Source of the DNA: Psilocybe azurescens
Lineage: Eukaryota > Basidiomycota > Agaricomycetes > Agaricales > Agrocybaceae
Direction: 5' to 3'
NCBI GenBank assembly: GCA_023853785.1
Contig: JAJIRX010000567.1
Coordinates: 62,001-126,000 of the forward strand
Length of the DNA stretch: 64,000 bases
Each line of letters starts with the position of its first letter. The first letter of the stretch is position 1. The notes below the pieces were generated by a model. It saw only the letters and a list, made by a program, of their open reading frames with translations, ran no database searches and had not been told where the DNA came from. This document shows, piece by piece, positions 1-12,336 of this stretch. Position numbers and translations under genes: made by a program.

Positions 1-1049
1 GTGAAAGGCTCAACGGAACCAGGTAATCGATTCTGCGAATTAATGGGGGATCCAAATTGTTGCATCAAAGGAGGCGTATATCCATTGGCCTCCGGTCGAC
101 TAGCTTCCAGCCTCTTTCTTCGCCTACGGATAAAACAGAAAACGAACGTGGCCAGGATCGCCAGGACTACTAACCCCCTACGACGCCGCCTGCAATGGCA
201 CCCGCCGATGAGGACTTCTTGTTACTTTCAGGTGAAGAGTCGGCTTGGTGTCCTGTAGGTGTAGAAGTAGCTGGACTAGAAGTTGGGCCTTTTGTTTTCG
301 ATGCCGACGACGACGATCTTTGTGAAGTAGAAGAGGAAGAGCTTCCAGCAGTGGGCAATGGAAGAAGAGGGGCATCATCATCATGCCTACATATAGTATC
401 TAACGTTTAGCAACACACCATACTTGATCCCAGGTGATATGCTCACGTATAAATCGCATAGTCAAAGTTGACATACACATTTGAATCAACGCCTGATGTC
501 GATATCACCAAAGTATGTTGCGCATTTATAAGGTTTGTTTGTGAGAACACAAGTTGATTGTACTCTATGTCCTGCGAAGTGAGATCGGGAGCATGTTGGA
601 AAAGCTGAGGCGCTTTCCCGTCTAGCGTGAAGTTGGCCAGGGTTAATGTTGTGATTCCATCACCCTCGTTGTTTGCCAGCACGAAGAAAACGTAGATGGC
701 AGTTCCTAAGAAGAAGTCGTCATGGAACGATATGACTCCACCACAGTATCAACGCACCATTGAATTTCATTGTGATGGATATACTGTTTAGAGATGGAGC
801 GTACGTCGCCGCAGTATAGGTTCCCTTGAATGTTTGTGACGTATCTGCATTTATCGCGCATCCGATGCATGTCTCGTCTTTCCAGACCCCAGCAGTCGTC
901 GGTAAATAGGTAACTTGCAGTCCTGTTTGTGAGTCGCCAAAGCTATCGTCAATTGTTCGGTTTACGATGCCAGCAACCACGAGTAGCGGGCCAAAACCAA
1001 GAAAATAGAGGAAGAAGAGAGCACCAGGCCCCAGTCTGAGTATGACCAT
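1..1049 (-). CDS. Secreted-then-anchored single-pass membrane glycoprotein, 3' end beyond the window
   Basis: The product is a type I membrane protein of a family expanded in agarics; I know no proven function. It starts at 1049 with a hydrophobic signal peptide, followed by a beta-type ectodomain with two Cys (CIGC) and repeated FNG/NFT sites. A Ser/Thr-rich stalk, a Gly-Val/Leu-rich membrane helix and an Arg-rich stop-transfer follow, and the cytoplasmic tail runs off position 1. Two introns are clear: 706-757 joins FNG to TAIYVFF, and about 370-437 precedes the stalk. The frame breaks in a run of five C (+ strand, about 174-178) exactly inside the membrane segment; one more base restores GVVGGLVVLAI. 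It differs from the A1-A4 array nearby, which lacks this signal peptide. Confidence 0.75.
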
Positions 1050-1130
1050 GGCGAGGAGGAGGTCGAGGTCAAGAGAGACCCATGAATTGCGGCCGGCCAG
1101 TTAGCACCTTTGCATATGTATCAGTACCCC

Positions 1131-1331
1131 CTAGTAACGGATATCAGAGAGAGCCCAAAGTCCCTTCACAGCCCATGGTTGTGATATCCGAGCCATTCCT
1201 TTTAAAACCTCATTCACGATGGATGCCGCATCGGCAGCCTTGGGGTCCAGGTATGTATCGCAATTTGTTGCAATAGTGAGTACAGTGCCCAAAATAGCAG
1301 CAAAAATGCAAACTTGATAGAAAAAGATCAT
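1131..1331 (-). CDS. Small hydrophobic-start ORF, doubtful gene
   Basis: This 66-residue ORF starts with a stretch resembling a signal peptide (MIFFYQVCIFAAILGTVLT), then a short soluble part with one Cys pair. It lies 80 bases upstream of the membrane glycoprotein gene on the same strand. I recognise no family and see no introns; it may be a small secreted protein or chance. Confidence 0.2.
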   Translation of the reverse strand: MIFFYQVCIFAAILGTVLTIATNCDTYLDPKAADAASIVNEVLKGMARISQPWAVKGLWALSDIRY

Positions 1332-1639
1332 TCAAAAGATGTTGATTCTAATAGCCCCGGAAATTGCAATAGCCATGCGAGTCCTAAGCCTTATATTCAT
1401 TGACGACGGAAGGCGCAGTGTAAACCAAAGTAAGATCGGAAGAACTTGATAAGGAGTAGTAGTAGGAGTCGACGAGAGCCAACTTCCAAGCTCCAAGCCT
1501 CAGCAAGGCGGCGAGACAGTCAATTATTGTGAGAAAATAAATTTTCACGTGATTTAAAGCGTGTTGTTGGTCGTTGTTGACGCGTTGTAGTTGAAACCTC
1601 CTCAGCAAAAACTTAAACATATCCACAACATATCTATTC

Positions 1640-4096
1640 ATGTTCGCCGCTACCACAACAGATGCTCTAAGTCTTTCGGATCCCATAATTCTCAGGAAAT
1701 CTCCTTCGTCAATTCCATCGTGCTTGGACCTCATCGAAACACCCACAGCAAGCTCGTGGTCGCCGGACAACAACTTTCTGTATATTTCATCTTCGTACAT
1801 CGTACACAGATATGAACCGACATCAAATTCCTTAAAGGATGTCTACACTCAGTCGCGACCGATTTCCCATCTGGTGGCCAAAGATAAACACACTGTTGTC
1901 TTCGCATCTGAAGATAAAATTCACATTCTGGAATGTGAACCCAATCCACGTATTTTACAGACTTTCGATTCGCACAAGACGCCAGTTACGTCGTTATCTC
2001 TGTCAAATGATAACACCCTGCTTTCATCAACGTCTGGAGGAGCTCTTCACATCTATAACCTTACCCTCGGATCTCATACAGTTATGAGAGGATTGCCTAC
2101 ACAGAACATCACGACAGCGGTCTTCCACCCACATTCACGGACCAGACTTCTCGTAACAGCAGGGAAGCAACTGATGGTGTACGATACGACACGACCATCA
2201 GGTCCACTCAAGACAATTGCAATGAGTGATTCAGCATCAGGAGATATCACCTGTGTGGCATGCAGTCCTTTCAGCAAGACACTGGTCGCGATTGCAACCT
2301 CTACAGGCTTTGTTGGTCTCGTTGACTTGGACAAAGAGAAAGCGTCAGTTTCACATCAATTCTGTTTACTAGCGTGTCTCATTCTCGATACAGGCTCTTC
2401 CGAACCATTAATCTCAAAATGCCCCTAACGGCCCTCGGATTTTTCTCCCGAAGGCGCAGCCATCTACCTAGGAACAAACACCGGAAAGCTACTGGTTCTC
2501 GATCTGCGCTCATTGGATAAACCCGCAAAACCCATCATCTTGAGCAACAACGGCAGTCGCGTCGAAACTATAAGCGTGCAGGTACGCACTCACCGACTCT
2601 ATTCTCCGTGTAATAAACTCAAAAGTATATTCTAGAGAAAGGTGAAATCTGCAGAAGCACCTACGAAGACTCCTGTGGGTACTACTGTGAGGAAGACATC
2701 CGAAGCGCAGCCGGTCCCACGTCGTACCGCTGTTGCACAGGCGTCCAAGCCAGGTTCCAAACACTCTTCCTCTCCGAGTCGCGCCCGAGCAGGGGTACCA
2801 TCCACAGCTAAGGAAGGCGGCCCTATCACGACACCGAAGCGGGCCGCAGTCGCGAAAATATTATCTCCCATTCGAGATCCCCTAGGAAACAGCGCTAGTG
2901 GAGGAAACATAGCTGGTTAGTCCCCTTTTCTTTGTTGACGTGAATGAAAGTGTTGATGAATCCATTTCAGGCCAACTCGACGACCTCGCTGATCGAAGAA
3001 GGGGGAAGACGGTTATGACTCCCAAGAACACAGCACAGAGGTCTACGCCGAGCAAGCCTCGTCCGAACGCTGCTGATAACAGGCTATCGACAAAAGCAGA
3101 CGTTGAAAACCCCAGGAGAGCGCGGACTCTCCCAACGTCGACGTCTACCTCTGCCCTCTCCAATCGTAAGTCCTCCTCGGGCAGCATCACTTCGTCTGCA
3201 TCAGCAGGCGACCGTCTCGGTATTCACACAGCAGGACCAAGTCCGCTGAGGAGACCGCGTGCGGTATCATCTGCTTCTCGAGCAGCCTCAGAGGCCGTCT
3301 CAACGATCTCTTCGAAATCTACAACTGCAACTGCGACAGGAACAGGGACAGCAACGTCATCGCCCCGCCCTTCTTCCGCCTCGTCTCAGACCAGCCGTTT
3401 CACGCGGGAGGGCTCTGGATCTCCTACGCGGTCTAATAAGCGCAGTGTGGCGCTTCGCTCCGATTTGAGCAGGACGCCGTCTCCTGAGTTGCCTGATATG
3501 CAGCTGGATCCAGCCACGCCGGTGCCCGTGCGCCAACAGAAGAAAAAGGATATGGGTGTACTTGGGCTAGGCACGCCTGAAGTCGACCGATGGATCCAAG
3601 CTGGGAAGGAGAACCTGAGGGAGAGGAAGTCGAGAGATGCGAAAGGTAAAGGGAAGGTGGTCGGGTTTCAGGACGACGAGGAAGAGGAAGAGGAAGAGGA
3701 TGCGATTAAAGAGCGAGAGCGGAATCTTTCCATGCAAATCTCGCCTCGGCGTCCTGTTCCTGGCGTGTCCATCAGCGGGTCGGGATCCACCGGCTCATGG
3801 GCAACCTCTCCCCCAAACCCGAGCCCTCTAGCAAGCACTGCCGGCGCAGGATCTGGCGGGCCAGGCTCGGCTGCCCAAGAACTACTCAAGACAATCGTAC
3901 AAGACGTCATGTACGATTTCCAGCGGGAGACGAAAACCGAGATGATGGGTCTTCACCTGGACCTGCTGAGGATGGGCAGGGGTGGAAGACCGAGCTGAGG
4001 ACGCTCATGGATGAGTATGTGGGTGATTTGAGGGAGCTAAGGGAGGAGAATCAGCGGTTGAGGCTGGAGAATGAGAGGTTGAGGAGGGGGTATTGA
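1640..4096 (+). CDS. NEDD1/GCP-WD-like WD40 protein (gamma-tubulin complex recruiter)
   Basis: The N-terminal two thirds is a WD40 propeller. Repeats are visible from about residue 35 (WSPDNNFLYISS, SHKTPVTSLSLSNDNTLLSS, GDITCVACSPFSKTLVAIA) and continue after an intron with ALFRTINL and SPEGAAIYLGTNTGKLLVLDLR. A long Ser/Thr/Pro-rich basic linker follows, then an acidic patch and a C-terminal helix (MGLHLDLLRMGRG, LREENQRLRLENERLR). That layout is typical of NEDD1, which binds gamma-tubulin ring complexes through its C-terminus and brings them to microtubule organising centres. Introns lie near 2343-2394, 2633 and 2918-2971. Two frame breaks, one extra T at 2440-2444 and one missing G at 3979-3982, interrupt otherwise conserved sequence and look like sequencing errors. 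Confidence 0.78.
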
Positions 4097-4455
4097 TTGG
4101 TTTTTTTCTGACTCGTTTTTTTGACGTTTGCGGGTTTTCCTCTGTATAATTTTACTTTTATTTTGCTGTATTGGGCCACGAATGATAGTTGTGTGCACCA
4201 TGTCGGGGCCAGTGCTTTCCAGGCTTCGACCTGCCAGGCCAACATAAACGTCAATTGCACTGTTTCGCTCGACTGCCGTATTATTCTCGCGCATCAATTC
4301 GAGCCGTAGACTGCTTGACTCGTGTTACGCGAAAAAAAAAGTATTATTCCTTATCCTTTAAGTTCTTGTATTTACTACAGGGCCTCCCTACAAAAAAAAG
4401 TAACGGTATTTCAGAAATAATTTACATAAAATACACAAACTGACGAGACTTTTCA

Positions 4456-5945
4456 TCACCCTGTACTATACGCCGGAGGTACTTCTGCGACAGCATCTTC
4501 GCTCCCAGAAGAAAACTGAAGTCGGACACCACTATCCTCGTGGACCATGAGTGGCGACAACATGCCATTATTCAGATTAGGCGGTAAACTTCTTCCTGGA
4601 AGTGGATCCGAGGGTAGTGGCAGGCGAACATGTTCTGTAGTATCTCGATTATGAATTGCCCCGCGGCGGAAGTTCATCTTGCCGTCTCTCCGTGCTTGCC
4701 ATGGTGTGAAGGATGGATGTGATTGAACAATACGACCTGGGTGAGATGCTGGCGGAAGATAAAACGGCTCGACAATATAGTCGTCGTATAAATTGAAATT
4801 TTCTGGTTTCGTTTTTCTTCGGGCGCCTACTTCGTCTGCGATAGTAGAAAAAGGCATATAAAGAAAATGATAGCATAACCAACGTTCCAATCGTTGGTCC
4901 TACGATCTCTCCAATATTGTATGAGCCCGAACTTGAATCTGTAGACGGATCCGCCTCGCTGTTAGCAGATAGGAATGTCCTCGGCAACACGGACAAGGTG
5001 CTGTGGACATTTTGGACCAGGAGATAATCAAGCGTAAGTGGCGTTGTTGAAGAATTTCCGTTATGAAAGACAGTAATTTTATGTAGATCATAGGGGTAAT
5101 GCGAAGTTTCGAAAATCTTTTGGTTGTAATGCGTCGTGTTCGCGCCCGAAGGAAGGCCTTTCCACGTGAAGATGACAGGATCATCATGGTCAACTACATA
5201 AGATCCCGTCGCTGTACCGCGAGGAAAGTCTACAGGGACTATTCCGTACCAAGTGAGAGCCGAGCCTAACGGACATTTCAGTGGTAAAAAAAAATTCTTC
5301 ATGTATTATGAAATTTTTGCGCACCATAAAAATATAACGATGTCGTTGAGTTAGGGATAATTGTACCATTGGCTGCGTCACCAAAAGGTCCCCATCCTGG
5401 TCCAAAGGCCAGCGCAATATCCGCGTTGTCGATAAGAATAGTAGCATTATCGAAGGACATGTGGGGCGATGGAACGTATTGAATCTGATCAAACCAAAAC
5501 GTCTGCCCTTTTGCGACCGTCGCGTTCACAGTCAGGACATGCGGTCCATCGTATAGTTGATCATGTTGGCAAAATACCCAGTTATTCTCTTGCCTTACAA
5601 ATGGGATCGTTTTGCCAATGGCCGCATTGTCAACGTAGCAGTCCCACGTTAGACCAAGAACGCCTGAATCGTTATGAATGTTGTTGAAACCTAGCACCTT
5701 CACCTGCGTGCCTACAACGGATTCTGTTGTTGAGCATTATACCGATGAGAGACACGACCACAGAAGTTACCGTTGAAGGCGAAAGAAAAGCTCGCATTTG
5801 TTTCCGTCCCGTGCAGAGTGCTTTGATAAGCTGGTCCAAGGCTACCTATATTGTCCTCGCTCCTTTGCACTTGAAACCAGCTTGCTCCAATATACTGTAT
5901 AGTAGGGTCAGTGTCATCGACCACGACCCATCGTGGGACAGCCAT
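4456..5945 (-). CDS. Receptor-like membrane protein, paralog A1 of the tandem array
   Basis: The start is the ATG at 5945, because paralogs begin with the same M-x-x-P-R-W-V-x-V-D-D-T-D. The ectodomain has two related beta-sandwich-like repeats: repeat 1 holds STLHGT and SFAFNG, repeat 2 holds FYGSALTWYGIVP and LTLDYLLVQN. A short Ser-rich stalk, a membrane helix (IVGPTIGTLVMLSFSLYAFF), an Arg/Lys anchor and a tail ending LMVHEDSGVRL...EVPPAYSTG follow. Introns are 5712-5770 and 5266-5324, both phase 1 within a Gly codon. No classical signal peptide is visible, so membrane insertion would rely on the internal helix. The frame shifts once just after the helix, around 4790-4830. Function is unknown; carbohydrate binding is only an inference from the fold-like pattern. 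Confidence 0.75.
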
Positions 5946-6718
5946 TTCTGGAGTTGTACTGAGAGTAAAAAGAGACTGGGTATGAATTTGGGTTGGCATA
6001 AAACGGTTTCTGCCTGTCAATTATCGCGTTTAAGCATAACGTTATAAGGAAATGCACCAGGAAAGATGGCTAACCAACTGGGGAATGGTCATTGACCGAT
6101 AAAAACTTTGGCACACCCAGCAGCTGCGTTGCATCAATCAGGACTCTAACCGTACTAGTGTCGAAACATCAGAGCAGTGTGTCGCAGCAGCTGCGATGAA
6201 CCGCATAGCCCGGCACTCTCATTAAATAATATTGAACCAACCTTGTCCCCACTATTCGTCAAGAGTGACCTCAGACACCATGTCATGACCACGTACTGTC
6301 GTCGACAGTTCCGCTTATGATGCATATGCGAATCGACAGAGTAGAGTGCCTTCCAGTATAAGTTAAGTGAGGCGCCGACATGGTACGATTGCTGGGAGTT
6401 TTGTTCGGATCCCAAAATCGTCAGGCTTTGATTAAACCGCCCATGCCCACAACAGAGTAATGGGGCGGCAATCGCAGGAAAAATAACAGGCTGATGATGG
6501 ATTGCCGGCCTTCAGGTTGACAACGACATAGCCTGCGGAGCCTGCAGGAGAACAAAGGATCTGTTAAGACTTTCATTAAAAAATTCGGCCATATCCAGAT
6601 TCCGGGCTATGCGTCAGAGGTTGGGGTATATACAACGTAGACATGAAAATGGGAAACTCCACCTAACGTTGCCTGATTGTAACGGATCAGTCATCATTCC
6701 ACGTGCCGTTTTCTACCC
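5946..6718. other. Intergenic, no gene seen
   Basis: Only short uncorrelated ORFs are present. The stretch contains the upstream region of paralog A1. Confidence 0.5.
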
Positions 6719-7096
6719 GTGCACAAGCCCCCAATACCGCGCTTTTTCTCGGCTTTTGGAGACGACAGCGATATAAACTTAGATGATAAGACCAAGATAG
6801 ATGCTGCAAATGTTCAGGGCAAAGCAACGACGGTTTCTAAGCCCCCGCTACCCGTCGCTGGACTAGGGATCGTAGGATCTTCATCCAGGCCTAATATCCC
6901 CGTCAATGATGAGCCTATTTCACGACTGGAAAAGGTGAAGGAAAAGAAACGGATAAGCTCTGCGCCGAAACTTGCACTTCATTTTACACTGAATTCAAAT
7001 TCAACGACCAAACCAAAGTCTACTTCTCGTCTGCGACCGGCGCTTGCACCTCCACCCGTTATCCGATGCCTCCGAATCCCCTATTTCTTGGCCTAA
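6719..7096 (+). CDS. Hypothetical protein, possibly a relic
   Basis: This is a 125-codon open frame. It carries an acidic patch (GDDSDINLDD), Pro/Ser-rich stretches and a basic segment (RLEKVKEKKR). No family is recognised, there is no intron support, and the final 15 residues look like non-coding read-through. It lies in a gene-poor gap between the A1 receptor-like gene and the flavin oxidase. Confidence 0.25.
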   Translation: MHKPPIPRFFSAFGDDSDINLDDKTKIDAANVQGKATTVSKPPLPVAGLGIVGSSSRPNIPVNDEPISRLEKVKEKKRISSAPKLALHFTLNSNSTTKPKSTSRLRPALAPPPVIRCLRIPYFLA

Positions 7097-7483
7097 TATT
7101 CACCCATTCCCCTGTGGTCGTTTATTACTTAAACTGTTTCACTCATGTTTCACATTCCTTTACTTCATTCTTTATTTCCATTAGGACTCTTCGAGTGTCT
7201 ATATAAACCATAGCTTTACTTGTACGAGTCCCAGTGAATTCTTATATGTTAAACCCGTCTTCGAGTTCCTCTGTGTGCCGATTCGCAACACTAGAATGCT
7301 TATTAAGCCAATCTGTGTTATCCGATCGTTACACTGATCCAACAGACATCCCTTGGAGACGCCCAAGCCCAACAATCGGGATGTGTGCCTCATGTATGCC
7401 ACCACCTATATATCGTACACTTGTCATGTTAGGGGAGCCGTGATGTATGGAGAGCTCTAACTAGAGCCGTTGCCACAATATAT

Positions 7484-7731
7484 CACCGGTTTCTGGTTGT
7501 CGTACTGACATTTGAACTCATGTTTAGAACATCCAGCAATACAATGATTCTCGAAATAGCCCTGGACGTAGGTCTATGAAAGCATTGTAGGATGTTCGAA
7601 GATGGAACCTCGGGCTTGCTTGGTTCAGAGTCGCGAGACGGTGGCAGCGAGAATGAGTCGGAGAATGAAGAATGAGAAGGAGTTGCTGAGCTCGATAAGT
7701 TGTTGATAAGCCAAACTTTAGTCTTTGGCAT
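7484..7731 (-). pseudogene. Possible short-chain dehydrogenase relic
   Basis: The first residues (MPKTKVWLINNLSSS) resemble the beta1 strand and glycine loop of fungal short-chain dehydrogenases (KVWLITGxSSG), but the glycines are gone. Scraps resembling later strands appear only in other frames. It may be a decayed copy or a coincidence. Confidence 0.2.
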
Positions 7732-7955
7732 GGCCTCTTAGTTATGGTCAAAATATCCTTTTCAGACCGTATGATGTTTTGCCCCAACACACCCAATGTC
7801 GATATCAACTCCTCATTCTTGATACATCAAAATCGAAAAATAAAACTTGCACAAATCAAGGATGCCGAGTACTTAGTTCACTTATTGTTTATGGTGGTCC
7901 AAAGTATGTATGATGTTTATACGATGCCCTACAGGATTTCCAACGAAAGGCATGA

Positions 7956-9967
7956 TCAAAACTTCCAGCCTCCCGTCAGGCCCATGACATTGTGAGGATC
8001 CACGCGCGCTTTTAAAGCACGAAGAGCCGGCACATTTCGCCCGTATATGGCCTCTATTGGCGTTCCAGCAAGCCCATAATTGGGGTAGATGGGGGCATTG
8101 ACAACTTGCGTCTGTCCCTCAGCAATTGCCGCTTGTTGAATATGTGCCGCACTTGCAACAGCAGCAGCATGCATATCGGCATCAAAGTCGGATGAGTTCC
8201 AGGCATAGGCCATCTCGAAAGGCTGGGAAAAGAGTTGTCGCGAAGGGGGTACGCTGTTGGGTCAGGATTGTGCGAATATATGGAAGGCTGGAACATCTCC
8301 ATTGAGTATGAGATGGTGAGTGCGCTTTTGTTTGCAAGTGCAGGACCCCAGAACTAATGGAATATCAATCTGTTTGTCTAACAAATGAACAAACCCGACC
8401 ATGCTTACCTTAGTTTCATTGACGAGTACGTGCGAAAGACCCGCAGTTAAATTGATAACGGGAAAACCATTGAAGAATGTCCTGCAAGTTTTAACTAGTT
8501 AGTCTACACACATCTGCCCTTTTCCACCTGGCTCACCGAACACCACCAGAGGCATCAGTCGGACTTGATTGCACCAGAGATAAAAAGCTTCTGTTAGCAG
8601 AGATATTACTTTCGAACATCGAAGGAGCCAAGAAGGCATCAAACATCCCAGGAGGAGGAATAGGAGCATTGTAAAAGAGCAATTGAGAAACAGCGATCTT
8701 TATAAACCTCCCATGTTATCTTTTGTGTGTAAAACATGATAAATAATTTCGCACCTGCTGTAGACTGGGTAAATAATTCCAAGCCATAACTATGGAAGCT
8801 TTAGGATCTGTGACGGTGGCTTGGAAGTTTACTATGGCTGCTTCCAGATCGGGTACAGAAGCTTCCAGGTTCGCCACAAATCCTCCCTGTACACACAATA
8901 GGTAAGCCCCATTGCATCTGCGTCAAGAGCTTGGATATGTCAGATAATAACGCACCCAAACTTGAGATTGCGGGAATGTTTTTAACGTAAATTTGGTGAC
9001 TATTCCCTATCGTATTTGACGATTTCAATCAAGTTAGTACACATTGCAGGACATTTTATAGGGCCTACTCACAAAATTATTCATTCCTCCCTTTAACCCA
9101 AAGAACAGCTTCGGTTCCGATGCCTTCGTTATGATTGCCACATTTCCATCGGGTTTAACAAGTTCGAACGCCACGATGTTGTCAATCGCAAGTCCATACT
9201 CATTTGATTGCCAGGAGTAGCCTAAAGTGATTGAAATATTTATCAATTCGTAAGTATGACTTGTAAAGAGGTGTCAGTTTACCTCCTCCTAACAGAAATC
9301 CACCGATACCAATTCCTGTAACCCTAGCTCCTAAAACGGATACGCCGAAAGGTTCAAGGGCAGCATAGACATCGTCCCACACAAGCCCAGGTCCTACATC
9401 CACTGTCTCTGTCGTTGCGTTGTAGGTGATTCCTGTAAATCGAGACAAAGAGATGTGGACACCGGTCGTTGAGGAAAATCCTTTATTTGTGGCATGTCCC
9501 CCACTTTTAATCTAAAATTATGGTGGTTGATAAGCTATGTCGTTGTTATGTAGTGGTTGTTGAAGCCATACCGCGAAAGGTGTTCTACTCTTTCCTAAGA
9601 TTACGAGCTTTCCAGTATATTTGGATAGAAGTAAAGGTAGAAGGGAAGCGCTTACTATTTTCCCCACATCTGTGGGAGTAGTAGGCTCAACTACGCATTT
9701 TGAACGCTCGGTGCTTGATGTCGCCCAATGTAAAATTCCTGCTTCATATTCTAGGTCTCCTACGATCGTAGTGAGTGTCAATAGAGTCCTTTTGATCTAT
9801 GATACTAAAGCGCGCATACCTGGATAAAACACCGAGCTTGTCGCAGAAAGCGACTGCCCGATGTTATTGCATACGCTATCTACGGTTGGTGGTGGTGAAA
9901 AAGTACCTCCGGCAAGGCAGAAATTGATTAGCAATGCTAGAAAAGGAGTGAAAGCGAGAGATTTCAT
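7956..9967 (-). CDS. Secreted FAD-linked oxidoreductase (BBE-like / glucooligosaccharide oxidase type)
   Basis: The start is the ATG at 9967, which gives a clean signal peptide (MKSLAFTPFLALLINFCLAG); an ATG at 9982 is the alternative. The FAD-binding PCMH core is clear: RTPFA-IKSGGHATNKGFSS carries the His that binds FAD covalently in this family, then GIGIGGFLLGGGYSWQSNEYG. The second covalent site is absent, since the Cys position is occupied by GARVTG. The C-terminus YGRNVPALRALKARVDPHN is the BBE tail. Known relatives oxidise sugars or alkaloids extracellularly with release of hydrogen peroxide; the substrate here is unknown. About nine introns are present. One G is missing at 8245-8249, splitting the frame before MAYAWNSS. 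It sits inside the receptor-like array with no sequence relation to it. Confidence 0.85.
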
Positions 9968-9982
9968 GCTCGGACGGAACAT

Positions 9983-10704
9983 TGGGATTATACGTATCCC
10001 CCTTGCTCTTTATATGTCAGATCGTGTAGTATGGTCAGGGAGGGATGCAAGACGTACTTCCCAGTCACCCTTGCCAAGAATTGATGGTTAGCACCTGGGA
10101 CACCTTGCCGACTCAGACAATAGACCTCGATGACCAGTGTGCAATTATCCCCGGATTTTTGTCTGAAAGTAATACAAGTAACCCTTCATCCAACGCATCG
10201 TGATCTATCTAGAGGTCGCAGCCCTGACCGCGGAATGATTGCGCAACGTGAGTGCAGAACAAATTCAGATGTACGACGTGTCCAAAAGGGCGTAGGCGCC
10301 CGTGAAGCCCTGTATCGCAGTATGAATGCAAGGTCACTCTCGTTTGTGGGAATCTCGGTAATATTTTCTTCGATGGTGGGAGAGAAAGTGTCATAGAGCA
10401 AAACATGATGCATGGGACGGTCGGAATCACAATAGGACTGTCACGAAAGCAAAGTCGAAGTTGAGCCTCCAAAGTCATGATAATCAATTCATCTGGGCCA
10501 TAATACAGATAATGCGATAGGCCAAACATATAGTCTTGTTAGTCAACGAGCGCATCCATCTTCCACCAATTAGCCGAATGTTAAGTTAGTTACGCAAATG
10601 AGAGGTTGACAACCTCAAAGTCGAGGTTGAGTTGATCAAGTCAAGTCGAAGTGAAGTCGTTAGTAGTAAAAATCATTGATGCCAGTTTCAACTTCGCTGG
10701 CTGA
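9983..10704. other. Intergenic, no gene seen
   Basis: Only short open frames without family resemblance are present. The stretch includes the upstream region of the flavin oxidase. Confidence 0.5.
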
Positions 10705-11110
10705 CTAACTTCTACCTAGCAAACGAAATTGGAACAAAACAAGTATAACAAATGTAGTTAGGACAAGTATTCCTCCAATTATTCCGCCAACAATCGGCCC
10801 GATTTCATTGTGAATCGAGTTTGTCAAACAATTCAGGGGCGCTGCACTGGTTGAAGACGATACTGTCAATGTACTGGTCGATGAATTTGTGCTGTTCTGG
10901 ACGATGTCATAGTCGAGCGTTAAAGGTGCCAATGAAGCATTGCCCAGATAACGATCCAACGAGGAGCGTCTGTTCTAACAGAGCGAGAAGAGTCGTGAAA
11001 AGGTCAGTGGGAACAGCACAGCTGTTAAACAAGATGGCCAGAAATTGCACTCAGGTTATTCTGATTGTAGTGCTGCGGCTGAAAGTTCGCAATAGCCGAA
11101 GAATTATGGG
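10705..11110 (-). pseudogene. Relic of the receptor-like A family
   Basis: Only the end of ectodomain repeat 2, the stalk and the membrane helix survive (HYNQNN, LTLDYDIVQNSTNSS, IGPIVGGIIGGILVLTTFVI), in the same strand and order as the neighbouring paralogs. The N-terminal repeat and the cytoplasmic tail with HEDSG and PPxY are missing. Stop codons and frame changes separate the pieces upstream of 10959. It marks the position of a lost array member. Confidence 0.7.
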
Positions 11111-12336
11111 ATGGATATATAGTCGACTGCTTTTTTGCAGCGACCGCTGCCCTGAGAAGAAAAAAATCCAATGAATTTAGAATTTAAACAAGCCATTTTC
11201 AATTACTCTTTTGTTTTGTTATTCTCGGCAACAGGCATATTGAAGCTCTCAACGTCACAGTCATTGTCGTAGTTTGTCGGCGAGGTGGCAGTGTTCCTGC
11301 TCTACATCTAACCAAAATCCGATCATTAATTGAAGAGGATTAACTGGTATTCTATCAACGACAAACAGGACGAGGACGCGAAGGACAACAGCAGAAATGT
11401 CTACACAGCAATCAGCAGTGCAGCAAAACGTCAACCATGAAACTGCTTACTGTAAGCTAGTCATGCCAGTCCGACAAGTTGTAACCGTTACACCAAAATG
11501 GCGCTATAAATACACTCTGGTATCTAGTTGCTCGGACTGTATACGAAGCGATGAGACGTCAGGCTTACACTTACCCACAGCAGTCTCCGACTACAATGCA
11601 TTTCCACGATGATATCACTTTCGTCCTGGTATGAGGATGGTGAATACCATGTATTTCATGTAATAGGCGGCAAGGAAAACATTTTCTGGACCGATCCTAG
11701 CCTCAGACGTGACTTCAACTTGAACCTCATTTCTCTTCAGCCATCATTGGGAGAATTCGCTTTGATAGAGTGGGTATTGAGTTGAGCCATGACAGTTTAG
11801 TCGCCACGTCAACGACGCCTCAATACTCGCTTCTGATGCCGTTGAGCTGCACTGCGGATTGCTGTGCATTGCACTTCGAGAGCTATGGTACAGACCCCGA
11901 GGCTACATGATAGTTGACGACGAAGACGCCCACGCTATAAATAAAAGAAGTCGGTCGCTCTTGCGGAGACGCCCATCGGCCATTTCGGGGTTTTATCGCT
12001 GAAGGGCGCTTATCCATCAATACAGAGTCTCCTAAGTGAAAGCCCAGAGGAACTGTGATGATGGAAGGTAGAAAAAGGTGTTGGTGGTGTTCAATTCGCA
12101 CTACATAGGCAAACGAGATTAGTCAGAGAATGAATATTTGATTTTCCAAGTTTGAGATGTCCTTTTAGCCTCAAATCCCGTCATTTTTAACTTGCGTATA
12201 TTAAGTCAAGTTGAGGATAACCGTAAAGAATGATATACAAATTATAAAAGCAAAGCAAACTTTAACGAAAGTGACAAATATTGAATTACTTAAGAACTAA
12301 GAAAATTAGCAAAAAATTTCACGAAGTCCTTCGGGG
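11111..12336. other. Intergenic, no gene seen
   Basis: A 71-codon frame at 11397-11612 (+) has no family resemblance. The rest is non-coding DNA between the relic and paralog A2. Confidence 0.45.

Noticed and set aside
1384..1800. 138-codon minus-strand frame
   Set aside because: Overlaps the start of the NEDD1-like gene on the opposite strand; no family resemblance.
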